A stretch of DNA of 21,825 nt from Priapulus caudatus (Eukaryota; Priapulida; Priapulimorpha; Priapulimorphida; Priapulidae): positions 424,156 through 445,980 of the forward strand of contig NW_014577066.1 in NCBI RefSeq assembly GCF_000485595.1, written 5' to 3'. A model generated the notes under the pieces. That model did no database searches and was not told the origin of the DNA. It saw nothing but the letters and a program-made list of their open reading frames with translations. The first letter of the stretch is position 1. Each line of letters opens with the position of its first letter. This document shows, one piece after another, positions 1-8,152 of this stretch. Made by a program: the position numbers and the translations under genes.

Positions 1-8
1 GCACCCGG

Positions 9-170
9 CTTATTGCCGGCGTCGCTGCCACCCGCCTTGCTACCCGGCAGCCTTATTGGCCGGGCCGCCGGCTCCCGCTTCTACCCGGGCCATTATTGCC
101 ACCGGCGCTCGCCGCTTCTACGCGGCAGCCTTATTGGCGCAGCCGGCGCTATCCCGCGTCTGCCATGAAT
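9..170 (+). repeat. Short GC-rich tandem repeat, about 39-43 bp x 4
   Basis: Units begin at the motif (C)TTATTG(G/C)C at 9, 52, 91 and 130, giving periods of 43, 39 and 39. Each is followed by a GCCGGCGCTC-like core and a CGC(T/G)TCTACC-like tail. The second module A copy has only one such unit (15966-15990), so the array was expanded or collapsed between copies. The units differ mostly by one-base indels. Confidence 0.7.
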
Positions 171-1234
171 CTTGTTTAGCAAGCGCGCTTCGTGCGTCTG
201 TCTCGCTTAACAGGTTCGAGCTGACGTGCGAGAAACCGCGGCCGACGTTTGCGCGCCAGGACGACCGTATAGCGCGGGCCGAAGCAATTAATATTAAGCA
301 GACGGTCGGTCGCAGGGCGCGCTGAGTCGGCGGCTGCCCGGCAATTGGATATTCGCGTCGTCGTTCGACGTTCTCGGCGTTCGAAATTATGCGCAGAATT
401 GCGCGGGGAGCGGGGCGCGTTATGTACGTGTCATGTTCTCCAATGGGCGGCGTGGCCCTTTTCAGCGCATCGTCGAATCCGTAGGCCGCGCGGGGTCGCG
501 TCGCTCGGAACTACGTTGCGTCGAGGCTGCCGCGCCGCTTAAACGTTATTGGATGCGGGTAGGAGAAGCGCTTCTCATGAATCTTGTTAACGCATTCATG
601 GAATAAATTGCTTGAGCGCGTTTGGTTTGAACACCGGATCTTCACGGCGCAACGCACGTCTTCGTGTACGCACGGCGTCGCACTGCCACGCACGCGACGT
701 GCACGTTACCTACGGCAGTGACGTAAAAGCGTATTGCCACGCAGCGGGCGTAGATAAGAACGTGGGTATTGGGGTGGCTTGTGTTGTTGGCAGGGGCCCA
801 ATACGTGCGTTCCGTGGCTTATGGCGTGCGTACACAGCCGTACACTGGCGTGTTCGTTTCCTGCGTGCCTTAGTAGTTCTGCGTGCGCATCACGTTTGGG
901 TTGTCGTCATCTCAGCGCAGCACACTTAATGCAGGTCCTTTAGCAAGCACGATGCTACAGTTCAGTGCACTGTATTTGCAAGATTTTCTCCAAATAGCCA
1001 CAATTGAGCCGGCGGCAATTACTGATGAGCTTTACGGATGTCTGCATTCAAAATATGCACAAGTATTGGTCTGTGGTATATTCGTCATTGCTACAAATTC
1101 TCTACAATGCGTGCGCGCTGTTGTACGAGCCAGCGACGTCACGCCGCATCAGCCTACAATCTATTCTCTCATGCACATCTATCTCTTCTATGCATCTATT
1201 CTTATTTCTACGCTAACTGGCCATGATCCTCCAT

Positions 1235-1312
1235 GATGGTGTACGTATAACTCGTAATGGATGTTTAAGTGCAAGACGTAATAGGTATTACGTGTTCACG
1301 TAAATAGATCTT
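1235..1312 (+). repeat. 22-bp minisatellite, truncated array (about 3 units)
   Basis: Three degenerate units related to the 22-bp array at 16915-17235 (core TTACGTGTACACGTAA). The third unit, around 1289-1312, reads TTACGTGTTCACGTAA with an extra A, followed by TAGATCTT. The next unit is replaced by module B sequence, so this is the exact edge of the A homology. Confidence 0.7.
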
Positions 1313-1316
1313 GTCA

Positions 1317-1690
1317 TGCTGCTATTACTGGTGCTGTTACTGCGGTTACTGCTGCTACTGCTACTGCTGTTGCTGCTGCCATTACTGCTGCTGCTGCTAC
1401 TGCGGCTGTTGTTACTGCTGCTATTACTGGTGCTGTTACTGCGGTTACTGCTGCTACTGCTACTGCTGTTGCTGCTGCCATTACTGCTGCTGCTACTGCT
1501 ACTGCGGCTGCTGTTACTGCTGATATTACTGGTGCCGTTACTGCGGTTGCTGGTGCTGTTGCTGCTACGACGACGACGACGACTGCCTACTGCTGCTGCC
1601 GTTGGCTGGCGGTGGCGGTAGTGATGTTGCTGCTGATGGCGCTGGTAATAGTAATGCTGCTACTGCTGCTTCCGTTACTACTGCTCTAAG
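1317..1690 (+). repeat. GCT/ACT triplet array with 99-102-bp higher-order unit
   Basis: A near-pure run of GCT, ACT, GTT and GCC triplets. A higher-order unit is visible: the phrase GCTATTACTGGTGCTGTTAC starts at 1321 and again at 1420, and a variant with GATATTACTGG starts at 1522, giving periods of 99 and 102 bp (33 and 34 triplets). The forward frame is open as poly-Leu for 101 codons and the reverse complement reads as Ser/Asn-rich, both expected from the triplet composition. The counterpart in copy 2 is longer (9893-10485). Confidence 0.8.
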
Positions 1691-2390
1691 CGGGCGGTTT
1701 TAAAGTAACCATTGCGAGAGTTTTCTAGTGTTTTCACCACTTTTATGACACCTACCGTTATTGCTTGAGTAACAGCAATTGTCTAGAGTAACAATAAAAT
1801 GTCTTAGAACCTTCGTATTCACCGAAAACTGCCAGTTTCGAACTAATAGTTTTGTAAACATTCGTTTTCTGTCATCTTTAACTAACAGGAAGTATGGATT
1901 AGCTTGTGGCGCCACCGCTTATCTGCCATAGACTAGTACAGACGTGCACTTGTTTTCAATTCATCACCGACACAAATACAAGTTTACCAATTCTGCCATT
2001 ATATAATTTACGATAAAATTTATTGCTGTTACGATGTGGTCAAATCCATTTTTCCATGCTATAACTGCATAAAATCTTAGTATTTTTAATGTTGGTGTAA
2101 TCAGTGATATTTCCGCTGTCAGGTGAGACTATATTCAGCTTTATTTCGTTTCTCTGAGCAAAAATCTCGCAATAACCGTTTTAATCGGGAGAGGCGGGCG
2201 CGCGTCGCGTGACACATAATTATGGCACGTGACCACGCTATGGTGGGACGATGTTACTGTTTATGAGTAGCGAGCTAGCGTTGATTGATGTCGTGTAGCT
2301 AGCTATAAAGCAATTTGTCGCCGCTGATGATTCACACGTTGTAAGGCGCGGCGAGCGTGCGGACACCAATTGATGACCAATTGCCACAGT
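1691..2390. other. Non-coding unique part of module B
   Basis: About 700 bp without a convincing gene. It is AT-richer than its surroundings, contains CAATAAAATG at about 1792-1801 (a possible but unsupported polyadenylation hexamer) and is conserved in copy 2 (about 10486-11215). I see no protein motif on either strand. Confidence 0.6.
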
Positions 2391-2531
2391 GTGCGTGCGC
2401 GTATGGTTTGCGAGAATGTGTGTATGCGCGTGTGTGCGTGCGCCTTCGCACGTGTGTGTGTATGTGTGCGTGTGTGCGTGCGTGCGTGCTACACCATGCT
2501 GACGATCCATTACTGCTGTGCTCGGTGTATG

Positions 2532-2568
<37 letters not shown>

Positions 2569-2578
2569 ATGGGTAAGT
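2391..2578 (+). repeat. (GT)n / (GCGT)n microsatellite
   Basis: Alternating GTGT and GCGT tetranucleotides, interrupted by about 35 bases of unique DNA at 2497-2530. Open frames here (Cys-Val or Thr-His-Ala-Arg) are products of the repeat. Confidence 0.85.
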
Positions 2579-2786
2579 GCGTGGTGATCAGGTGTTAGAG
2601 AGGACATCGTCGCGGCGGTCTCTGTTGTTGTTGCTGCTGCTGCAGTGTTAGAGAGACGGCGATCCGAGTCTGCTGAGATAGATCATCAGTTAATGGCGAG
2701 CCGAGGGGCCTCCAGGTCAGACGAAACGACGTTACACCTCAATCAATCAATCAGTGCACACTCGCCGGCGGCAATATATACATACC

Positions 2787-2790
<4 letters not shown>

Positions 2791-2837
<47 letters not shown>

Positions 2838-3040
2838 ACACACACAACGCACACATACACACACACACACACGCACACGCACGCACGTACACACGCATAC
2901 ATGCACGTACACACGCATACATGCACGTACACGCGCGCACGCACCCACGCACACGCACGCACGCACAGACATACAGACACATAAACACACGTACGTACGC
3001 ACACACGCACGCACGTTCTCAAACACACACGTACACACAT
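2791..3040 (+). repeat. (GA)n followed by (AC)n/(ACGC)n microsatellite
   Basis: A pure GA run at 2791-2834 passes directly into AC and ACGC repeats. Within it a 20-bp unit beginning CACGTACACACGCATACATG is repeated at 2884 and 2904, with a truncated third at 2924. The GA-to-AC part forms the left arm of an inverted repeat with 3233-3365. An 18-bp perfect palindrome, CACACATATATATGTGTG, follows at 3034-3051. Confidence 0.85.
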
Positions 3041-3232
3041 ATATATGTGTGGTCGCCTATCTAACGCGCCTGCCTATGTTATTTAATACACGTCGCTGCT
3101 AGCTACCGATACGCTGTCTCATATTCGGAACGGTATAGACTAGTTCCATGGAGATGTGCGTTAAAACATGTTTAACAGCACGTTGTGCTAGCTGGTCGTT
3201 GCAGCACAATGGACTACGCGTGAACATATATA

Positions 3233-3365
3233 TATGCGTGCGTGCGTGTGCGTGTGTGTGTGCGCGTGTGTGCGCGTGTGTGTATGTGTGCGTTGTGTGT
3301 GTCTCGCTCTCACTCTCCCCTTCTCTCTCTCTTTCTCTCTCTTTCTCTCTCTCTCTCTCTCTTCT
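3233..3365 (+). repeat. (GCGT)n/(GT)n followed by (CT)n microsatellite
   Basis: This is the inverted counterpart of the GA-to-AC tract at 2791-2900. The interruption GTATGTGTGCGTTG near 3281-3294 is the exact reverse complement of CAACGCACACATAC near 2844-2857, so the two tracts are one inverted repeat and not just similar simple repeats. The same pair, with indels, is at 11630-11720 and 12125-12285. Confidence 0.8.
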
Positions 3366-3679
3366 TCCTAACCTCGTTGTTCTGGACAGATCAGGCGGCT
3401 GCGTTCAGAATGGGATTTGTCCTAGCTGCCTCCCGTACCCTATTTTCCACGCGCGCATGAGCGCTAGGTAAACTTTCACGCCGTTTCATTTAGAATCCCA
3501 ATTAAAATGATTGCCGCACCCGCGCACGCATTTTCAGCGAGACGTCGTGCGCGAAATCGCCTGAGTGAAGTCAGTAGGTCCGAGTAACACGCAGATCTGA
3601 TCATCACCACTACTGTTGCTTACGGCGGCTTCCAATTACACAAGAGTATATTTTGGCGACGTGCCAAGACTGACCGCAC

Positions 3680-3690
3680 GCGCCTGCGCA
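3680..3690. promoter_or_regulatory. NRF-1/Ewg-like site
   Basis: GCGCCTGCGCA differs from the NRF-1 consensus (YGCGCAYGCGCR) mainly at the centre. It is preserved unchanged in the second module B copy at 12619-12629. NRF-1 and its insect orthologue Erect wing bind such motifs in CpG-rich promoters. Binding here is untested. Confidence 0.3.
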
Positions 3691-3811
3691 CGTATCCGCG
3701 CCCCATTGGCGCCGTGCCAAAGACTGAGACCACGTCATATCGTTGGTTTATGAAGAAGCGTCAGCACCTATCTTGGGTTGAGGTAGGTGTGCGTGTACTG
3801 ATCACGACCGA

Positions 3812-3821
3812 GCGCATGCGC
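3812..3821. promoter_or_regulatory. NRF-1/Ewg-like palindromic site
   Basis: GCGCATGCGC is a perfect 10-bp palindrome and the core of the NRF-1 consensus, about 160 bp upstream of the open frame at 3979. In copy 2 (about 12750) one extra G breaks it (GGCATGCGCA), as expected from the one-base insertion pattern of that copy. Confidence 0.33.
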
Positions 3822-3978
3822 ATCTAAAACGCGCATCGATATCAAAACTTCGTCGAGTGTGGCGCGTGGTCGGCGTGTCGTTGTTGTTTCTGAGGTGAGA
3901 CAGGAACCCGTAGCGACGGCGCGAACGTAGCGAGGACGCGCGCGCGAATCTTCGAGCGAATCTCGCAAATGTGCTTGA

Positions 3979-4287
3979 ATGACTGTGTCAACCACGCCGA
4001 CGCATATGGACAAGAACGAAGCGCCACCCGACGGCGGGCCAGCAGACCTGGCGGTGCCCTCCGGCGGCCAGCAGGGCGAGCAGCCGCCGACGTCGCCACC
4101 TGGCGGCGAGCAGCTGCCGGAGCAGGTGGCGCACACTGCGTGCAGACGATCGCGGGAGTTTCAGTCGGTCGAGCTACACAAGCTGCTGCTGAAGAGCCTC
4201 ATGCAAGGCCGCAAAAGGCAATGCAGGTTTTCCCCCACTCGACCCGCTCGCAGTGCCCTCTATAGCGACTCTTCTCGTTTGCTGTGA
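3979..4287 (+). CDS. Hypothetical 102-codon frame, possible 5' exon, Pro/Gln/Gly-rich
   Basis: Function not recognised. The frame reads about 102 codons to a TGA. Two starts are possible: M1 at 3979 and M10 at 4006 (context CATATGG). Residues 14-48 are rich in Pro, Gly, Gln and Glu (PPDGGPADLAVP..., GGEQLPEQ) and look disordered. Residues about 58-75 (SREFQSVELHKLLLKSLMQG) look helical with an LxxLL-like LHKLLL. A basic end (GRKRQ) follows. Codons favour G or C in the third position, unlike the nearby shadow frames. It lies below a CpG-rich segment with NRF-1-like motifs, which fits a first coding exon. A weak splice-donor-like CAG/GTTTTC is at 4224-4232, so the last 20 or so residues may be intronic. 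The counterpart in the second copy is frameshifted. It could be a chance GC-rich frame. Confidence 0.33.
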   Translation: MTVSTTPTHMDKNEAPPDGGPADLAVPSGGQQGEQPPTSPPGGEQLPEQVAHTACRRSREFQSVELHKLLLKSLMQGRKRQCRFSPTRPARSALYSDSSRLL

Positions 4288-4780
4288 TCCGATCGATTCG
4301 GAAAAGTCGTGTCCGGCCGAAGAAATTTTTTTAGTTATTTAGTTGTTGTTTTTTGTATTAAAAGTTTTTTCTTGGTTAATCGCGTTTATTGCGTTATTTA
4401 TTTATTGGGCGCAGAAACTGCGAGGGAAAACGATTTTTGCTACGTGCCGACCCACGGCTATACGATGTTGCGATTACTGCAAACGAGAACTCGTTTAAGA
4501 GTGGTCAGGTGTGATCAAGGGGTCAACTAACATTTTAAGCGTCTGTTAATGGACGCTTCCCCTATCACTGTGGTAAACGCAATGTGGTGCTGTTCAGTAC
4601 TAGTTTGCGTACTTCTTATATTTTCTTGTATTACGTTTATAACCAGTATTAACGTACCTGTCAGGGCCTACGTTAGAACTAGAGCTGTCGATTGTACAGG
4701 GTGAATATATATAATGCGATGTGTTCGTGCTTAATTGACTCAGACAAGCCAACCAATTATGCAACGCTATATACCAATTA
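4288..4780. other. AT-rich tail of module B, no gene seen
   Basis: Begins with T-rich DNA (TTTTTTTAGTTATTTAGTTG) and is conserved in copy 2 (13250-13765). No protein motif. A 73-codon frame at 4309-4530 is not preserved in the other copy. Confidence 0.5.
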
Positions 4781-4825
4781 GTGGACGTCCCGCCATTTGC
4801 CTATTTATTTTTACGCACGGTCGGG

Positions 4826-4912
4826 CATGAGGATGGAAGGATGAATGATGGATGGACGGACGCCAGGACGAAAGGATGGATGGGTGAACGGAAGAATGGA
4901 TGGATGATATTT
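4826..4912 (+). repeat. (GGAT)n/(GATG)n degenerate microsatellite
   Basis: Tetranucleotide-based GGAT/GATG/GGAC repeats with substitutions, just outside the right end of module B copy 1. It is absent from the corresponding flank of copy 2. Confidence 0.7.
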
Positions 4913-5685
4913 GGACAGGTAAATGACCACCATGCTACGTCTGTGATGGCTCATGCTTCTTCTGTGATATGTTATGTTTACTTGCTATACGCGTATAGAT
5001 TGGTCATTTTTCCGATATTAGTGGATCAGCGAGGCTAAATTAAACTCTGGGCTTTGCAATTGTTGACTGTAAATCCTACAGGACGTTCATTTAGTTCAAA
5101 CGCGCGCGCATAAAACCGCGGATCTGTCGGGAGCTGGCACTGGCAGTAGAGAGCACTTTGGTACATACGGCCGACGATAAAATAATTATGCATGACAGTT
5201 TGACGATGAGAAATATTTTCCGAGTTTGCTAAATTCCGAGGCGCGACGACTGCCGCTGCGCCAAGGAGCGCGTCGGTGGCGTTTCAATTTAACTGCGTAA
5301 TCTAAAAAAATTCCGTCGCGTGGAGATTGACATTGTGATAATTGAAGCGCACACGCGCACGCATGCGAAGCAAACCACGCAAGTACGTGCTTAACAAACA
5401 CAGGGCACGCGTCTGCGTAGAGTTAGCGGTAACTGAAGCCGCGGGCGAAATTCGTGAGAGTGACGTTTGTTTGCGTGGTGGTTATCAAGTGGAAAAGAGT
5501 ATAGAGTGTTTTTGATGGCGCGCCGGTGATTATTGGAGTGGACAGTGCTACTTAGCTGTGGCAGTCGTCATTTATTGCACCGCTGCGATAGTTGATGTAT
5601 AGTAGCCTTGATGATTTAATGCCTCACTGATTAGCTGATGCCGCATCAGTAAATTTCGTTTCACACGACTTGCATGCTGTCCGTG
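4913..5685. other. Unique DNA without a recognised gene
   Basis: About 770 bp of mixed composition. A 71-codon reverse frame (5186-5401) has no recognisable motif. GCATAAAACCGCGG near 5108 resembles a weak TATA element but there is no gene downstream to support it. Confidence 0.5.
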
Positions 5686-5905
5686 TGTGCATGCACGCAT
5701 GCACATACATGCATGCATACGTACACGCCCTCGCAAACACGCGCGTACGTACGCGCACGCACACGTAGACCCCCTCCCTCGTCACTTTCTCCCTCACACA
5801 CACGCTTTCTCGTTGTCTCGCTCTCTCCCATTCTATCCCCCCCTATATCTCCTTTTCTCGTTCTGCCTCATTTTCGCTCCCTATCTCCTCCTCCCCCCCA
5901 CACAC
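5686..5905 (+). repeat. GCATGCAC/ACGC-rich repeat and pyrimidine-rich tract
   Basis: Alternating GCATGCA, CGTACACG and ACGC units up to about 5770, then a C/T-rich stretch (CTCTCTCC, CCCCTCC, CCCCCC). Simple sequence only; the 125-codon frame across it is a composition product. Confidence 0.65.
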
Positions 5906-6274
5906 AACTCCTGCTAATGTACCGGATTCAATTACTACCCCCACCCCACACCACCATCCTGGCCGACAATGCGCCTCGTTTACGTGCGTCTGTCATCGCA
6001 CAAATGTTGCAATCGGAGCCGCAGCGAGGGTTTCTGCGTGCTGCATTCTAATAATGGCGCGCCACGTATTTCGCGCTGGGCGTGCGAGATGCGCAGTATT
6101 ATATCAGTATATATGTGCGGTATTATACCCTGGCCTTTTTATACGCTCTTGTTTATATATATATATATATCGTGATGCATATAGTGAGCGCGCCCGTTGG
6201 GCCTGCCGAGTGAAGGCGTGAAGGAAATTGCTGCCCGCCTACCGTATAGCAGCGGGTGGCTAGGGAATATGGGT

Positions 6275-6277
<3 letters not shown>
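5906..6277. other. Unique DNA with a short (TA)n run
   Basis: No gene seen. A (TA)n run is at about 6151-6170. The rest is mixed-composition DNA leading into the GA microsatellite. Confidence 0.5.

Positions 6278-6342
<65 letters not shown>
6278..6342 (+). repeat. (GA)n microsatellite
   Basis: Uninterrupted GA dinucleotides for about 65 bp, ending exactly at the left 8-bp repeat of the palindrome at 6343. Confidence 0.93.
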
Positions 6343-6347
<5 letters not shown>

Positions 6348-6398
6348 TATCAGGAGTAGATAATAGGGAATTCCCTGTTATCTACTCCTGATGGATAT
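6343..6398. mobile_element. 40-bp palindrome with 8-bp flanking repeats, hAT-TIR-like
   Basis: The core 6351-6390 starts CAGGAGTAGATAATAGGGAA and ends with its reverse complement apart from one base (TTCCCTGTTATCTACTCCTG), with no spacer. ATGGATAT flanks it directly at 6343-6350 and 6391-6398. An 8-bp target-site duplication and termini CAGG/CCTG are typical of hAT-superfamily DNA transposons. It therefore looks like two hAT terminal inverted repeats with the whole interior lost. The right copy lies in an ATGG-type microsatellite, so one flanking repeat could be chance. Confidence 0.4.
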
Positions 6399-6596
6399 GG
6401 ATGGACGGACGGCGGACGGACGGACAGACAGACAGATAGACAGATAGATAGGAGATGAGATGATGGGAGAGAGTAGGAAAAGAGACATATGGTGAGGAGA
6501 GAGGGAGGGGGAGGGAGGGAGGAAGCGAGAGAGCGAAAGAAAGAAAGAGAGGGAGAAAAAAGGAAAGGGGCGACAGAAAGAGAGAGAGAGAGCGCG
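6399..6596 (+). repeat. GGAC/GACA/GATA tetranucleotides and purine-rich tract
   Basis: Successive short runs of GGAC, GACA and GATA tetranucleotides (6400-6451) pass into an A/G-rich stretch of GAGA, GGGA and GAAA (6452-6596). Purine strand bias is strong throughout. Confidence 0.8.
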
Positions 6597-6697
6597 CGCG
6601 CACGCGTGCGTGCGTGCATGCGCATGTGGGCGAGTGTCCGTGTCAGCGTGCGTTTGTTGCGCAACCTGCGTTTTCAGCTTCGCACTGCGCTTGCGTG

Positions 6698-6744
<47 letters not shown>

Positions 6745-6748
6745 CTGT
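6597..6748 (+). repeat. (GCGT)n microsatellite
   Basis: Two GCGT-rich blocks (6597-6625 and about 6692-6745) separated by unique DNA. The second has more than ten consecutive GCGT units. Confidence 0.88.
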
Positions 6749-7455
6749 GTCTGTATCCGTGCGCGCGATGCTGGTTCTCTTCATTCGATTTGATTCCCGC
6801 GCAATTCAGCCTCAGCGCTATAACTTTATAGTAGGGCATTATGGCTATATTAGCTTCATAACGAGTACTCACTGAGAGTCCGTGCATGCACGTGAACACG
6901 CGAATGAGATCGCTCAAGCAGACCCACGAGATCCGGGATATCACACTCCCGTGCGATACGTCGCCATATAATATATCTCGTCGCAACAAATTGCTAACGC
7001 ATCCGCGCCTTCATTCACGCACTATCTCCCCGTGCACGCGCTATCCTTCCGTATTTACGTGCGCGTGTGTGACTCGACGCGAGATTTTTTTACGAGATGT
7101 CGGACACGTTAATGCGCTTGTATGAGTGTCGCGTTGTACTATCTCTCGCGGGATCGTGTGGCGCCTGAGTGGTAGCGCTATCGCAAGCGTTCATCGCTGT
7201 TCAGATGCGAAGCGTTGAGTGAACAAGGTGCGATCACCGCAGCGCCCCCTACCGTCGCTCCCGTTCGTTTGCGTCATCGATAGGTGGCGCTGGAACTCGC
7301 GGGGACCGACACTGCATCAGGAGCTGTCCGCGTGATATCTCGATGTGACAAGATGTGATTAGGGTGCGAGATATGAATCAGTGTAGTAATAGATGAGGGG
7401 ATTCTGTTGATGTCGTTAGGCTGGAGGAAGGAGCATAGTGGCTGCAGGTTGGACG
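6749..7455. other. Unique DNA, no gene seen
   Basis: About 700 bp of CpG-rich mixed sequence. GTGGCGCCTGAGTGGTAGCG near 7158-7177 resembles a tRNA A-box but there is no B-box or acceptor pairing. No convincing open frame. Confidence 0.5.
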
Positions 7456-7672
7456 GGCAGAGAGAGAGGGGGGGGGGAATGAGAGAGAGGGAGAGAGAAT
7501 GACTGTGAGAGAGATCGAGGGAAAGAAGAGTGTGCGTGTGTGAGAGAGAAAAAGAGAAAGAGAGAGAGAGAAATAGAGAAAGAGAGAAAGAGAGAATGAG
7601 AGAGAGAGAAAAAGAGAGAAAGAGAAAAACATAGATAGAGAGAGAATGAGAGAGAAATAGAGAGGACGAAGA
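7456..7672 (+). repeat. (GA)n-rich purine tract
   Basis: GAGA, GAAA and GAAT repeats with a run of ten G at 7468-7477. The reverse-strand frames through it (Ser/Leu-rich, up to 166 codons) are repeat products. Confidence 0.85.
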
Positions 7673-7783
7673 AAGGTATATATAATATATATAACGGTGG
7701 ATGTTGCAGCGTCGTTGTACAACCGCGCCGCATTCAGTCCGTCGCAAGTAATACATTAAGCATACAGCGTTCAAAATTTAAAC

Positions 7784-7990
7784 GAACAGCGTCTAGATAT
7801 ATAGGAAATGGTTTCCCGCGCAGCAGGCGGGCAAACACGTGGCGCGTGCCGTCGGCGTGTGATTGTCGCTTGCCGTCCGCCGTCGTGTCTCGTTGTTTGA
7901 TCAGAAGCTGTTTGTCTGCGTTGCCATTTCTGCTTGTGCATGGGACGCGGCCAGCGGAATTATTTTTCCCACGCGAGTTCCGGAATACAG
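7784..7990 (+). repeat. Left arm of about 205-bp inverted repeat
   Basis: The segment from CAGCGTCTAGATATATAGG to CGCGAGTTCCGG is the reverse complement of 8153-8363. I find only a TG/CC double mismatch (near 7887) and a one-base indel near the inner end. Each arm read outside-in (left arm forward, right arm in reverse) encodes the same frame (...SACDCRLPSAV...LIRSCLSALPFLLVHGTRPAELFFPREFR), which follows from the symmetry and is not by itself evidence for a gene. Confidence 0.93.
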
Positions 7991-8152
7991 CCAATCAGCG
8001 CACTCCATTCACTCGACTTCCTCGAAGCAACAATGAAAAATGAAACAAATGTCACCTTATCCCTAACCCAACCCTAAACCTAACACTAACACTAACTTTA
8101 AACCGACTCACACGCTAATATAAGCGTGGCATAGTACCAAACACTATCTATG
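7991..8152. other. Loop of the inverted repeat with telomere-like tract
   Basis: About 162 bp not repeated elsewhere in the window. Positions 8061-8096 read as CCCTAA, CCCAA, CCCTAAA, CCTAA, CACTAA, CACTAA. This resembles a decayed array of the insect telomere repeat (CCTAA on this strand) and is too short and degenerate to be a functional telomere. Confidence 0.55.

Larger units (their letters stand above)
1..1312 (+). repeat. Module A, copy 1 (segmental repeat, partial at left edge)
   Basis: This segment aligns along its length with 15958-16984 and, inverted, with the right end of the window. Shared landmarks are the tract around AAATTATGCGCAGAATT (386-402 here, 16192-16208 in copy 2), the 'GCGCATCGTCGAATCCGTAGG' region near 465-485, the block CTCCAAATAGCCACAATTGAG near 988-1008, and the start of the 22-bp minisatellite near 1235-1312. 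It has more single-base insertions than copy 2. It ends abruptly at about 1312, where module B begins, whereas copy 2 continues into more 22-bp units and a (TC)n tract. No coding potential is convincing: the open frames of 60-117 codons are not conserved between copies. It probably continues left of the window. Confidence 0.85.
3366..3978. other. CpG-rich segment upstream of the 102-codon frame
   Basis: About 600 bp with many CpG dinucleotides, no simple repeat and no good open frame. It is conserved in copy 2 (about 12290-12926). Its position and two NRF-1-like motifs suggest a promoter or 5' untranslated region for the frame at 3979, but this is inference; no TATA box or convincing initiator is seen. 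Confidence 0.35.
1317..4812 (+). repeat. Module B, copy 1 (segmental repeat)
   Basis: About 3.5 kb that reappears in the same orientation at 9893-13779. The order of parts is the same in both: GCT/ACT triplet repeat, AT-richer unique DNA, GT/GCGT tract, GA then AC tract, unique DNA, GT then CT tract, CpG-rich segment, 102-codon frame, AT-rich tail. The homology ends at CCTATTTATTTTT (about 4799-4812 and 13766-13779), after which flanks differ. No terminal repeats, target-site duplication or transposase/reverse-transcriptase motif is visible, so it reads as a duplication of ordinary DNA rather than a recognised element. Copy 1 has fewer one-base insertions than copy 2. Confidence 0.87.

Noticed and set aside
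1316-1621. 101-codon poly-Leu frame resembling membrane segments
   Set aside because: Caused by GCT/ACT triplets in the forward phase; there is no conserved protein context and the second copy has a different phase.
1317-4812. Module B as an LTR or LINE retrotransposon
   Set aside because: No long terminal repeats, poly-A tail, reverse transcriptase or integrase motif; ends lie in simple or AT-rich sequence.
5108-5160. TATA-like core promoter (GCATAAAACCGCGG)
   Set aside because: No initiator at a convincing distance and no gene downstream.
6378-6989. 203-codon reverse frame
   Set aside because: Thr-His-Ala-Arg and Ser-Leu stretches are translations of GCGT and purine repeats.
7158-7215. 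tRNA-like A-box (TGGCGCCTGAGTGGTAGCG)
   Set aside because: No GGTTCGA-type B-box at the right distance and no acceptor-stem pairing.
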